Source: Polyangiaceae bacterium
GTDB lineage: Bacteria; Myxococcota_A; Polyangia; Polyangiales; Polyangiaceae
NCBI GenBank assembly: GCA_022842465.1
Contig: JALHPN010000005.1
Span: 1-64,000 of the forward strand
Direction of reading: 5' to 3'
DNA: 64,000 nucleotides
Under the pieces are notes generated by a model that saw only the letters and a list, made by a program, of their open reading frames with translations, ran no database searches and had not been told where the DNA came from. The translations under genes were made by a program, and so were the position numbers. Shown here piece after piece: positions 1 through 7,672 of this stretch (its first letter is position 1; each line of letters begins with the position of its first letter).

Positions 1-733
1 CGAAGAGCTCGACGGGCAGAGGGAGGGACACGCCGGAGGCCGGGGCGTGGACGCGGAGCGCGGAGGCGCACCCGGCGTCGACGACGACGAGGCGGTCCTT
101 GCCGCGGAGGAGCTCCGCGAGCGCGGACGCGCGCGCCTGGAACCCGCGCGTGTCGCCGGCGTGGAGGAGCGGCGCGCCGCAGCACGCGTCGACGAGCGCG
201 ACCGAGCCGCCGGTGAGGGACGCCGCCGCGCGGATCGCGTCCTTCGCGACCGCAGGCGCCTTCTGGGCGTAGGCGCAGCCGACGAGCAGGGCCGTCTTCG
301 CGCGCGGGTCCACGAAGCCAGGAACCGCGAGAGAGCGGACGGCATTCCGCGTGCGCCCTTCGTGGGCGGGGAAGTCTCCGGCCACGCGCCGCGCGGCCTC
401 CGGGGCGACGCCGGCCGCGGCGAGCGCGCTCCGGCCTTCGAAGAGCGTCCCGGCGACGTCGTTCTTGTGGTCGCAACTCTCCCGGCAGGCGAAGCAGCCG
501 GTGCAAGCCCACGCAGGGGCCGCGAACGCAGGCGCCGTCTCGACGCTCCCCGTGGCGACGAGATAGGTCGTCGTCATCTTCCCCCAAGGGGTCAGCGTCT
601 CTCGCGGCTCCGCGTTGGAGACGGGGCACGCGCTCCGGCACAGCTTCGGGCAGAAGACGCAACGCTCGAGCGTCGCGTGCCTCGGCTCGAGCTGGGGCAG
701 CCGCCGGAGCGGGCGTTCGTCGGGACGCGCCAT
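1..733 (-). CDS. Fe-S (4Fe-4S dicluster plus CCG domain) oxidoreductase subunit, 3' end beyond window
   Basis: I translated this frame by hand from the ATG at 733; it stays open to the left edge (244 codons seen). It begins with a ferredoxin-like pair of cluster motifs: CVFCPKLCRSACP near residues 29-41 and CTGCFACRESC about 40 residues later. A CCG-type cysteine-rich domain with a CCGAP motif follows near residue 190. This layout is that of GlpC, GlcF, LutA or HdrD-type electron-transfer subunits of membrane-linked flavoprotein oxidoreductases, which pass electrons from a FAD dehydrogenase towards quinone. No flavoprotein partner is visible. The next gene upstream on the same strand is the ketopantoate-reductase-like gene, 22 bases away, so the two are probably co-transcribed. 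No good Shine-Dalgarno is seen, so the start is moderately sure. Family assignment is firm; substrate is unknown. Confidence 0.8.
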   Translation of the reverse strand, partial: MARPDERPLRRLPQLEPRHATLERCVFCPKLCRSACPVSNAEPRETLTPWGKMTTTYLVATGSVETAPAFAAPAWACTGCFACRESCDHKNDVAGTLFEGRSALAAAGVAPEAARRVAGDFPAHEGRTRNAVRSLAVPGFVDPRAKTALLVGCAYAQKAPAVAKDAIRAAASLTGGSVALVDACCGAPLLHAGDTRGFQARASALAELLRGKDRLVVVDAGCASALRVHAPASGVSLPLPVELF

Positions 734-755
734 GCGGTCCAGACTCTATCGCACG

Positions 756-1688
756 TCAGCCCGCGACGGCGACGTCGAGGCGCCTCGCGAGCTCGGCGTA
801 GGCGCCGCTCGGCGCACCCTTCGCCACGGCGAGGTCCGCGATCTCGCGGGCCATCACGACGTGCTGGCGCTGGAGCTTCCGCCCGAAGTGCTCCTCGGCG
901 TAGAAGATCGCCTCCGGCGAGGCGCGGCGAAGGACGGCGAAGAAGAGCCGGAGCGCGAGCGGCGTCACGAACGCGGCGCCGAGCGCGGCGAGCGGATCGG
1001 CCCGGCCGATCCGGAGCCCGATCTCCCGGCCCTCGTGCGCGCTCCGGACGGCCAGCGCGAGGAGCTCGTCGTCGTCGACGAGCGCGGCGACGCTCCCCGC
1101 GAGCGCGATCGCCATCGCGATCCCGATGAACCCGACCGTCGTCGCCGGGTTCGTCTCGTGGACGCCGAGCTGGAGGTCGACGGGGAGCCCTGCCTCGCGG
1201 AGCGATCGCACGAGCGTGTGCACCGGGGCGGCCGCGGAGCCGGCGCGCGGCTCGTCCACCAGCGTCGGCCGCGGCGGGAACCACGCGCGGACGACGCCGT
1301 CCTCGCGCACGTACGACACGACCCCGGGCATCGCCGCGAGGACGCGGTCGCCGAATGCGCTCCGGACCTTTCGCCAGTCCTCGGGCATCATCGGCGTGAG
1401 GACCACGATCGGCGCCTCGGAGGCCCCCAGCGCCTCGCGCACGCCTTCGAGGTCCTCGGTACCCACCGCGAGCAGGACGACGTCGGCATCGCCGGGGACG
1501 ACGGCGGCCCGACGCGGCGCCTCGATCGTCTCGCGCGCTCCGCCGCGGACGGCCTCGAGGACGAAGGGTCTCGTCTCCTCGACTCGCGACGGACGCACGA
1601 CGAACGTGACGTCCTCGCGCGCACGCACCGCGAGGCGCACGCCGTAGAGGACTCCGAGCGCGCCGGCGCCGAGGATGGCGACGTGCAC
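756..1688 (-). CDS. Ketopantoate reductase (ApbA/PanE) family NADP-dependent oxidoreductase
   Basis: The 310-residue product opens with a Rossmann strand and dinucleotide loop, MHVAILGAGALGVLYGVRLA, typical of ApbA/PanE proteins. A conserved second half follows, with a helical C-terminal dimerisation domain from about residue 185. The family reduces 2-dehydropantoate to pantoate with NADPH in coenzyme A synthesis, but many myxobacterial paralogues act on other 2-oxo acids or are uncharacterised. The length fits the family (about 300). Its stop lies 22 bases before the Fe-S gene and its start 10 bases after the FHA gene stop, so it is the middle gene of a three-gene unit. Since neighbours are not pantothenate genes, a role other than vitamin synthesis is quite possible. 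Confidence 0.8.
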   Translation of the reverse strand: MHVAILGAGALGVLYGVRLAVRAREDVTFVVRPSRVEETRPFVLEAVRGGARETIEAPRRAAVVPGDADVVLLAVGTEDLEGVREALGASEAPIVVLTPMMPEDWRKVRSAFGDRVLAAMPGVVSYVREDGVVRAWFPPRPTLVDEPRAGSAAAPVHTLVRSLREAGLPVDLQLGVHETNPATTVGFIGIAMAIALAGSVAALVDDDELLALAVRSAHEGREIGLRIGRADPLAALGAAFVTPLALRLFFAVLRRASPEAIFYAEEHFGRKLQRQHVVMAREIADLAVAKGAPSGAYAELARRLDVAVAG

Positions 1689-1698
1689 GCGCCGCGGC

Positions 1699-2541
1699 TC
1701 AGCGGTACGTGAAGCGGAGATCGTGATCGCAGATGCGGAAGACGTCGCCTTCGGCGATCTGCTTCCGCGCGATGCGCTGGCCGTTGTACTCGACGCCGTT
1801 CGTCGAGCCCATGTCGACCATGAAGTAGACGCCGTTCTGGTACTCGATCATCGCGTGCTGCCGCGAGACGTTCGGGTCCTTCAGCGTCAGGTCGCTCGAC
1901 TGCTTGCCGCGACCGATCACGAAGCGGTCCTTCGTGATGGGGAACTTCTCGCCCTGGTAGATGATGTTGAGCGAGGTCTGCGTGCCGAGCGACGAGCCGT
2001 TGTAGCCGCCGCCGGGGATCGGCGGCATCGACGCGCCCGTGCGTCCGCCGCGATCCCCGCGATCGGGGATCGGAGGCGGCGCGCTGCGCGGTGAGCTCGT
2101 CGGGGGCTGAGAACGCCCTTGGGGCATTCCACCCATCCCGCCGCGTCCGGGCGGCGGCATCCCGAGGCCGCTCTGCATCGAGCCACCGCCACGCGGCGGC
2201 GGAGGAGGTGCGGGGAGGCCACCACCACGTGGTGGCGGCGGCGGGAGGCCTCCGGGGAGCGGACGCGTCGGCATCGCGCCACCACCACCACCGCGCAGCG
2301 ACGGCGGCGGACCCATCGGCGGCGGCGGTGCTCCGCCTCCGCTCGCAGGGAACGAGTCGTTCGTACGCGGGTACGGCGTTCGCTGGCCGTAGCTACGCTG
2401 ACGCGCGTACTGCTTCATCGCTTCGTTGATCAGGTAGTCGACCGAGCACTCGAGCTCGCGCGCCATCTGCTCGAACGTCTCCCAGAGCATGTCTCTGCAC
2501 TGGAAGGTGCGTGGGCTCTTCTTGTTCGGATCGGCGCTCAT
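1699..2541 (-). CDS. RHH-FHA fusion protein: N-terminal ribbon-helix-helix-like segment, Gly/Pro-rich linker, C-terminal FHA domain
   Basis: Residues 11-47 (TFQCRDMLWETFEQMARELE and on to INEAMKQYARQR) read like a ribbon-helix-helix DNA-binding unit: one strand followed by two helices. Residues 70-185 are a low-complexity Gly/Pro/Arg linker. Residues 204-280 form an FHA phosphothreonine-binding domain with the expected GR (VIGRG), SRQH and STNG signatures. FHA domains read Ser/Thr kinase output, and this window encodes three such kinases, so a phospho-dependent DNA-binding regulator is a fair inference. The start has a GAGG ribosome-binding site just upstream. A perfect 7-bp inverted repeat lies 23 bases before the start, fitting autoregulation. 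First gene of a probable unit with the two downstream minus-strand genes. Confidence 0.85.
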   Translation of the reverse strand: MSADPNKKSPRTFQCRDMLWETFEQMARELECSVDYLINEAMKQYARQRSYGQRTPYPRTNDSFPASGGGAPPPPMGPPPSLRGGGGGAMPTRPLPGGLPPPPPRGGGLPAPPPPPRGGGSMQSGLGMPPPGRGGMGGMPQGRSQPPTSSPRSAPPPIPDRGDRGGRTGASMPPIPGGGYNGSSLGTQTSLNIIYQGEKFPITKDRFVIGRGKQSSDLTLKDPNVSRQHAMIEYQNGVYFMVDMGSTNGVEYNGQRIARKQIAEGDVFRICDHDLRFTYR

Positions 2542-2564
2542 CCCTCGACCGCCCTTTGGGCCAT

Positions 2565-2585
2565 ACGAGAAAAATACGTTCTCGT
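2565..2585. promoter_or_regulatory. Inverted repeat ACGAGAA-N7-TTCTCGT in the leader of the RHH-FHA gene
   Basis: Perfect 7-bp arms separated by seven bases, in a locally AT-richer patch, 23 bases upstream of the RHH-FHA start codon. A second short dyad (GCCC-TTT-GGGC, 2551-2562) lies between it and the start. Ribbon-helix-helix proteins commonly bind such repeats at their own promoters, so this is a candidate autoregulatory operator. It could equally be an mRNA leader hairpin. Confidence 0.4.
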
Positions 2586-2677
2586 GGAACTCAGGAATCG
2601 TAACGCGATCGGCATGGCCCGCGCTGCCTTTTTTGCGAGACCGCGTGCGGACGAGCCGAGGAGCCCACCAAGGGCGC

Positions 2678-4282
2678 TCAGTGCTCCATCGTCTGGAGGA
2701 GGCAGAACTTCACGAATTCCCCGACGGTCTTGAGCTCCTTCGGCTCCATCTCCTTCGAGCCGGGCGCCTTCGGAACGTCGCACTGCCACGAGCACTCGTC
2801 CTCCTTCTCGCACTTCGGGAGGAGCGTCGGGTCGTCGGCGTGGCCCTGGACGGCGCCCTGGTCGGCCTTCTTGCCCTCCCAGAAGAACCCGAGCGCCGTG
2901 AGCTTCGCGCCGAGATCCTTGCTGCTCAGGTAGGGCTGGATGACGTCGCGCGGCTTCGGCTCGCCGGGCGCGGGCTCCATCTTCCGGATGAGCTCCCCGT
3001 ACGAGAGCGGCTCCGTCATGCCCATCTTCGTCGCCGACGTCTTCGGCAGGCGCGCCATGAAGTCGGGGACCTGCTTCGTGCCGACCGTGCGGAGGACGAG
3101 CGAGGCCGCGACCCAGCGCACTTTCCACTTCTTCGGCTCGAACAGCGTGTTGAGCTTCGGGAGGATCTGCTCCTTCGGGAACTCGCCGAGGCGCTGGAAG
3201 GCGACGTCGCGGACGGGATCGGGCGTTTCGTCGTTCTTCGCGATCCCGAAGACGCGCTCGAGGTCCTGCGGGTTGTTCTTGTCGACCCGGCCTTCGAGGG
3301 CGGCCAGCGCGAGGCGGCGCCGCTCGGGCGGCTTCTGCGCGTCGGCGGCGTACGTGAACAGCCACTCGACGACCGGCCTCCCGCCGACCTTCTTCATCGA
3401 CGGGAACACCTCCTCCGTGAGGCGGCGCTCCTGGATCTTGTCGACCTGGACGGCGACCTGCGCGTCGGTGGCGTTCGGGTTGTTCTTCGCGTTGTACTCC
3501 TTGACGACCTTCGTCTGCCCGTCGAGCCACTCCTTGGTGTTGTACCGGTTCGCGAGGGCGACGAGCGCCTCGGCCGTCTTCACCTTGGTCTGGTCGTCCC
3601 CGATGTCGGCGACGAGGGCGGCGATGCGGTCGAGCCGCGCCGTGTTCTCGTTGATGATCGACGGGAGCTTCTGCGAGCTCTCCGGACCGAGGTAACGCAT
3701 CATCTGCTCGACGCCGAACTGCTGCGAGCCGTTCTCGATGCGGTCCTCGAAGCCCGTCTGGACCCACTTGATCAGGGCCGAGCGGAGCTCCTTCCGGGTC
3801 GCGTCGTTCGAGACGAGCGTCGGCTCGTGGCTGAGCATCGCGAACGTCGCGTCCTTGAACGGGATGGTCGGGTCGGGCGGGAGGCGCCCCTCGGGCGTCC
3901 GCGGCGGGGGCGGATCCGACAGCGTCTTCACGAGGTCGTCCTTCATCGCGTCGACGAGCTGGCGTCGCGACTCCTCGTCGAGCTGCACCAGCGCGCCGTC
4001 GCGCTCCTCGCCCGCGTCGTCCTTGTACTTGTCGGTCAGGAACTTGATGCCCTGACGGACGCCTCCCCGCGGCGGCATCCGCACGAGGGAGATCGCCGCT
4101 TTCTTGCGGAGATCGAGGCTGTACTTGTCGTGCGTGATGACGGCGACGAGCTTGAACGGCCCGTGCTGCGTCGTCTCCCAGCGAACGACGTCGCTCTCTG
4201 CCACGCGGCAGCCGGTGGCAGTGGCCCCCAGCGCAGCCAGCGCAGCGAGGAGGATTGCCCGACCCCTCTTCCCTTCGATCAT
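2678..4282 (-). CDS. Large predicted lipoprotein with HEAT-like helical body
   Basis: The 534-residue product has a charged start (MIEGKRGR), a hydrophobic stretch and a lipobox-like TATGC ending at Cys25, so it should be exported and lipidated. No family is recognised with certainty. The body is rich in repeating helical units about 35-45 residues long (for example the segments around LVALANRYNTKEWLDGQTK, RRRLALAALEGRV and LNTLFEPKKWKVRWVAASLV), resembling HEAT repeats used for protein binding. The last 60 residues contain two close cysteines (CEKEDECSWQC), suggesting a disulfide. The gene stands alone on the minus strand, 136 bases ahead of the FHA gene and divergent from ftsK. Real gene; function unknown, probably an envelope scaffold. 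Confidence 0.8.
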   Translation of the reverse strand: MIEGKRGRAILLAALAALGATATGCRVAESDVVRWETTQHGPFKLVAVITHDKYSLDLRKKAAISLVRMPPRGGVRQGIKFLTDKYKDDAGEERDGALVQLDEESRRQLVDAMKDDLVKTLSDPPPPRTPEGRLPPDPTIPFKDATFAMLSHEPTLVSNDATRKELRSALIKWVQTGFEDRIENGSQQFGVEQMMRYLGPESSQKLPSIINENTARLDRIAALVADIGDDQTKVKTAEALVALANRYNTKEWLDGQTKVVKEYNAKNNPNATDAQVAVQVDKIQERRLTEEVFPSMKKVGGRPVVEWLFTYAADAQKPPERRRLALAALEGRVDKNNPQDLERVFGIAKNDETPDPVRDVAFQRLGEFPKEQILPKLNTLFEPKKWKVRWVAASLVLRTVGTKQVPDFMARLPKTSATKMGMTEPLSYGELIRKMEPAPGEPKPRDVIQPYLSSKDLGAKLTALGFFWEGKKADQGAVQGHADDPTLLPKCEKEDECSWQCDVPKAPGSKEMEPKELKTVGEFVKFCLLQTMEH

Positions 4283-4346
4283 GTCTCCCTCGGCGGAGAC
4301 CGAACTCTACTGAGCTTCGTGAAAATACCCAAGCCTGGTTCCAAGT

Positions 4347-4376
4347 TTGACTCGCCCCGAGGACCTCCGATAGCGT
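4347..4376 (+). promoter_or_regulatory. Candidate sigma-70-type promoter for ftsK
   Basis: TTGACT and TAGCGT are separated by 18 bases, with the likely transcription start close to the ATG at 4397. A near-direct repeat (GTCGATGTAG, GTCGACGTAG) lies between the -10 box and the start codon. The -10 box is a poor match, so this is only a candidate, though it is the best in the 114-base divergent gap. Confidence 0.35.
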
Positions 4377-4396
4377 CGATGTAGGTCGACGTAGGT

Positions 4397-7300
4397 ATGG
4401 CAATCCTCAGCCTCTTCGCAGGAAACCGAGCTCGGCGCGTCTCTCCGCCAGGCTCTTCCGACTCCGCCTCGCCGGACGAGCCCGTGTCCGAGGTGCTGCC
4501 GCGCGCACCCTCGGCGCGCGGAGGGGACGCGGTCTTCGCGCCGCGTCGGCCTGCGTTCGCGCTGCCGGCGAACACGAAGCTCCCGAGCGTCATCGGCTCG
4601 CAGCCGCCGACGTTCGCGCGCGGTCGCGAGGCGTGTGCGCTGATCCTCTGGACGTTCGCCGTCTTCCTCTCGCTCGCCCTCGCGTCCTACGCCGGCGATC
4701 CGCAGATCGCGCCCGGCGCGGTCCTCCCCGAGGGGGCGGCCGCGATCAAGGGCGAGGACTGGGTCGGCCCCGTCGGCGCGTTCTTCGCGCGCGGCATCGT
4801 CGGTCTCGTCGGCCTCGCCGCGTGGGTCATGCCGCTCGAGGCGCTCCTCCTCGGCATCCCGTTCGTGCGCAGCCGTCGGAGCAACGCCACGCCCGCGCGC
4901 ATGGCTGGCGACGTGCTGATGGTCGTGATCGGCGCCGCCCTCGTGCAGGTCGGTTGGCCGGGGAAGACGGCGTTCGGTCACCACCCCGCGGGCGGGCTCG
5001 TGGGCGAGCTCTTCGGCGAGGTCGCGCGCTCGCTCTTCTCGACCGTCGGCTCGTTCCTCGTCGGCTTCGCGATGATCGGGCTCATCCTGATCGGCCGCGC
5101 TTCGTTCTCGTTCATCGCCCTCATGCGATGGCTCGCGCGCATCTTCCACCTCTCGGCCGAGCGCACCGCGAACGGCGCCCGCTCCGTCGCCGACGCCTGG
5201 GCGAAGGCGCGCGAGCTGGAGCGCGAGCGCGCGGAGGAGCAGCGGAAGGCCGACGAGCCCGTCATCGCGATCCCCAGCGGCGACGAGGCGACGATCCTCG
5301 CCGGCGCAGCCGAGAGCGACGAGGAGCCGGGCTGGGAGGAGCCGAGCGCGCCGCGCCTCAAGGTGCGGCCCGCGCCGACCGAACCCTTCCCCGAGGTGAG
5401 CCCCCTCGTCGTCCCGTCTGCCGGGAGCGCTGCCCCGCTCGTCATCCCTCCGCCTGCGGAGGTGAAGAAGCTCCCGCGCGCGCGGCGCCGGATCCAGGAG
5501 AAGGAGGTCCTCGCGGCGGCGGGGACCGCGGATGCCGCCGCGATCGTCCTCGGCCCGGTCCTCGCGGAGGACGACGACGACGATGTGGCGCCGGAGTCCC
5601 TTCCCGACGCCGACGACGGCCTCGCGGTCGCCAAGAAGGGACGGAAGAAGGTGGGCGCCGCCTCCGGGACGCTCGCGCGTACGGCCGACGGCGCGAAGAA
5701 GCGCCGCCGCACGGACGACGAGGACGCGGACGCGAGCGAGGAGGTCCTCGCCGCAGCCGAGGACGGTCACGACGCCGACGCGGACGAGCCGGACGAGGAC
5801 GAGGACGCGCCGCCGACGAAGCTCGACGTGACGCCCCTCGAGGGCCTCGACGCCGCGAAGAAGCGACCCTCGCGCAACGCCGCTCCGAAGAAGGCCGAGG
5901 CGGGGATCACGATCGTCGACACGTCCGCCGCCCTCCAGAAGGACGCGCCGATCTCGCCCGCCTCGCCCGAAGCACCGGGCGAGCGCGAGATCGTCAAGGT
6001 GATCCCGGCGAAGAAGACGAAGAACGCGCCGTTCCAGCTTCCCCCGCTCGACATGCTCGAGCCTGCGCAGCCCTCGATCGGCCCGATGTTCGACGAGGCC
6101 AAGCTCCGCGCGAACGCCGAGCTCCTCGTCAAGACGCTCGCCGACTACAAGGTGATCGGGAAGGTCGAGGAGATCCTCCCTGGCCCCGTCGTCACCACCT
6201 TCGAGGTGTCGCCGGTCGCGGGCACCAAGGTCAGCAAGGTAGCGGCGCTCGCCGACGACCTCGCCCTCGCGCTCGCGAAGAAGGTCCGCATCGTCGCGCC
6301 GATCCCGGGCAAGAACCGGATCGGCTTCGAGCTCCCGAACGAGAAGCGCGTCCCCGTCATCTTGCGCGATCTCGTCGAGGATCGACGCTTCCAGAGCCTC
6401 GACGTCCCCCTCCCGGTGGTCCTCGGCCGCGACATCGTCGGGAACCCCGTCTACGCCGATCTCGCCAGCATGCCTCACGCGATCGTCGCGGGCGCGACCG
6501 GGGCCGGCAAGAGCGTCGGTCTGAACGTCATGCTCACGTCGCTCCTCTTCCGGCGCACGCCCGAGGAGCTTCGCATGCTCATGATCGATCCGAAGGTCGT
6601 CGAGCTTGCGCCGTACGACCGCATCCCGCACATGCTCCTGCCGGTCGTCACCGACATGAAGCAGGCGGCGACCGCGCTGAAGTGGGCCGTCGACGAGATG
6701 GAGCGCCGGTACCAGCTGTTCGCGGACGCCGGCACGAAGAACATCGGCACCTACAACGGCTGGGTGAAGAAGGTCCTCGCCGGCGAGATCAGAAACCCGC
6801 TCGGCAAGGCCATCGTCGGCAAGGACTTCAACGGGATCCAGGAGGTCCTGCGCGTCCGCGACGACGCCGAAGACGGCGAGCAGATGGTGCCCGAGATCCT
6901 GCCGATGATCGTGATCGTCGTCGACGAGTTCGCCGACCTCATGATGCAGCAGGGCAAGGAGGTCGAGGCGTGCGTCGCGCGTCTCGCGCAGAAAGCGCGC
7001 GCGGCCGGCATGCACGTCATCCTCGCGACGCAACGTCCGAGCGTCGACGTCATCACCGGCATGATCAAGGCGAACTTCCCGACGCGGATCGCGTATCGCG
7101 TCGCGCAGAAGATCGACTCGCGCACGATCCTCGACGAGCAGGGCGCCGAGCACCTCCTCGGCAAGGGCGACATGCTCATCAAGCTGAACGGCACGAACGA
7201 GACGCGTCGCGTCCAGTGCCCGTGGGTGAGCGAGGAGGAGGTCCAGCTCGTGACGGACTTCCTCCGCGCGCAGGGCGAGCCGGTCTACGACGACAACATC

Positions 7301-7543
7301 CTCAAGCCGCGCGACGACGACGAGGCCGCCGAGACGGAGGACGATGGTGAGCTCGATCCAATGTACGACGACGCCGTCCGCATCGTCGCCGACACACGCC
7401 GCTGCTCGACGTCGTGGCTCCAGCGAAAGCTCGGGCTCGGCTACAACCGCGCCGCCCGCATCGTCGAGACGATGGAGCGACGTGGGCTCGTCGGCCCCGC
7501 GAACGGCGCGAAGGACCGCGAGGTCCTCATCGCCACGATCTGA
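4397..7543 (+). CDS. ftsK: FtsK/SpoIIIE-family DNA translocase
   Basis: A 1048-residue septal DNA pump that moves chromosome ends through the closing division septum and activates dimer resolution. Four membrane segments lie at about residues 80-100, 128-155, 168-190 and 212-240. A long acidic, Lys-rich and probably disordered linker runs to about residue 560. The motor domain has Walker A GATGAGKS at residues 699-706 and Walker B IVIVVDEFADLM near residue 840. The C-terminal gamma winged helix (about 985-1045, with STSWLQRKLGLGYNRAARIV) reads polar KOPS-like sites. The segment between Walker A and B carries a charged insertion (about residues 790-835) ahead of VPEILP. Length is between E. 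coli FtsK (1329) and SpoIIIE (787). The ATG is the only convincing start. Confidence 0.97.
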   Translation: MAILSLFAGNRARRVSPPGSSDSASPDEPVSEVLPRAPSARGGDAVFAPRRPAFALPANTKLPSVIGSQPPTFARGREACALILWTFAVFLSLALASYAGDPQIAPGAVLPEGAAAIKGEDWVGPVGAFFARGIVGLVGLAAWVMPLEALLLGIPFVRSRRSNATPARMAGDVLMVVIGAALVQVGWPGKTAFGHHPAGGLVGELFGEVARSLFSTVGSFLVGFAMIGLILIGRASFSFIALMRWLARIFHLSAERTANGARSVADAWAKARELERERAEEQRKADEPVIAIPSGDEATILAGAAESDEEPGWEEPSAPRLKVRPAPTEPFPEVSPLVVPSAGSAAPLVIPPPAEVKKLPRARRRIQEKEVLAAAGTADAAAIVLGPVLAEDDDDDVAPESLPDADDGLAVAKKGRKKVGAASGTLARTADGAKKRRRTDDEDADASEEVLAAAEDGHDADADEPDEDEDAPPTKLDVTPLEGLDAAKKRPSRNAAPKKAEAGITIVDTSAALQKDAPISPASPEAPGEREIVKVIPAKKTKNAPFQLPPLDMLEPAQPSIGPMFDEAKLRANAELLVKTLADYKVIGKVEEILPGPVVTTFEVSPVAGTKVSKVAALADDLALALAKKVRIVAPIPGKNRIGFELPNEKRVPVILRDLVEDRRFQSLDVPLPVVLGRDIVGNPVYADLASMPHAIVAGATGAGKSVGLNVMLTSLLFRRTPEELRMLMIDPKVVELAPYDRIPHMLLPVVTDMKQAATALKWAVDEMERRYQLFADAGTKNIGTYNGWVKKVLAGEIRNPLGKAIVGKDFNGIQEVLRVRDDAEDGEQMVPEILPMIVIVVDEFADLMMQQGKEVEACVARLAQKARAAGMHVILATQRPSVDVITGMIKANFPTRIAYRVAQKIDSRTILDEQGAEHLLGKGDMLIKLNGTNETRRVQCPWVSEEEVQLVTDFLRAQGEPVYDDNILKPRDDDEAAETEDDGELDPMYDDAVRIVADTRRCSTSWLQRKLGLGYNRAARIVETMERRGLVGPANGAKDREVLIATI

Positions 7544-7563
7544 CCGCGCCGCGGGGCTCGACA

Positions 7564-7581
7564 CCTGCTCGCCCGAGCAGG
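7564..7581 (+). terminator. Perfect stem-loop after ftsK, possible terminator without U tract
   Basis: CCTGCTC-GCCC-GAGCAGG forms a 7-bp stem with a tetraloop 20 bases after the ftsK stop. No T run follows, so classical intrinsic termination is doubtful. It may be a Rho-assisted terminator, an RNA end-stabiliser or an operator for the kinase gene downstream. Confidence 0.35.
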
Positions 7582-7672
7582 ATACCCGGCCCGCAGGGAA
7601 CTCCGCGTCCGGTCGCGCTCTTTGGTACGCTCGGCGCGTGGGGGGCCTGTCGCGAACGAGGGTTCTTCGCCC

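Noticed and set aside
2625-2640. The T6 run as an intrinsic terminator
   Set aside because: The run reads as A6 on the strand of the genes here, and no GC-rich hairpin precedes the T run on the plus strand.
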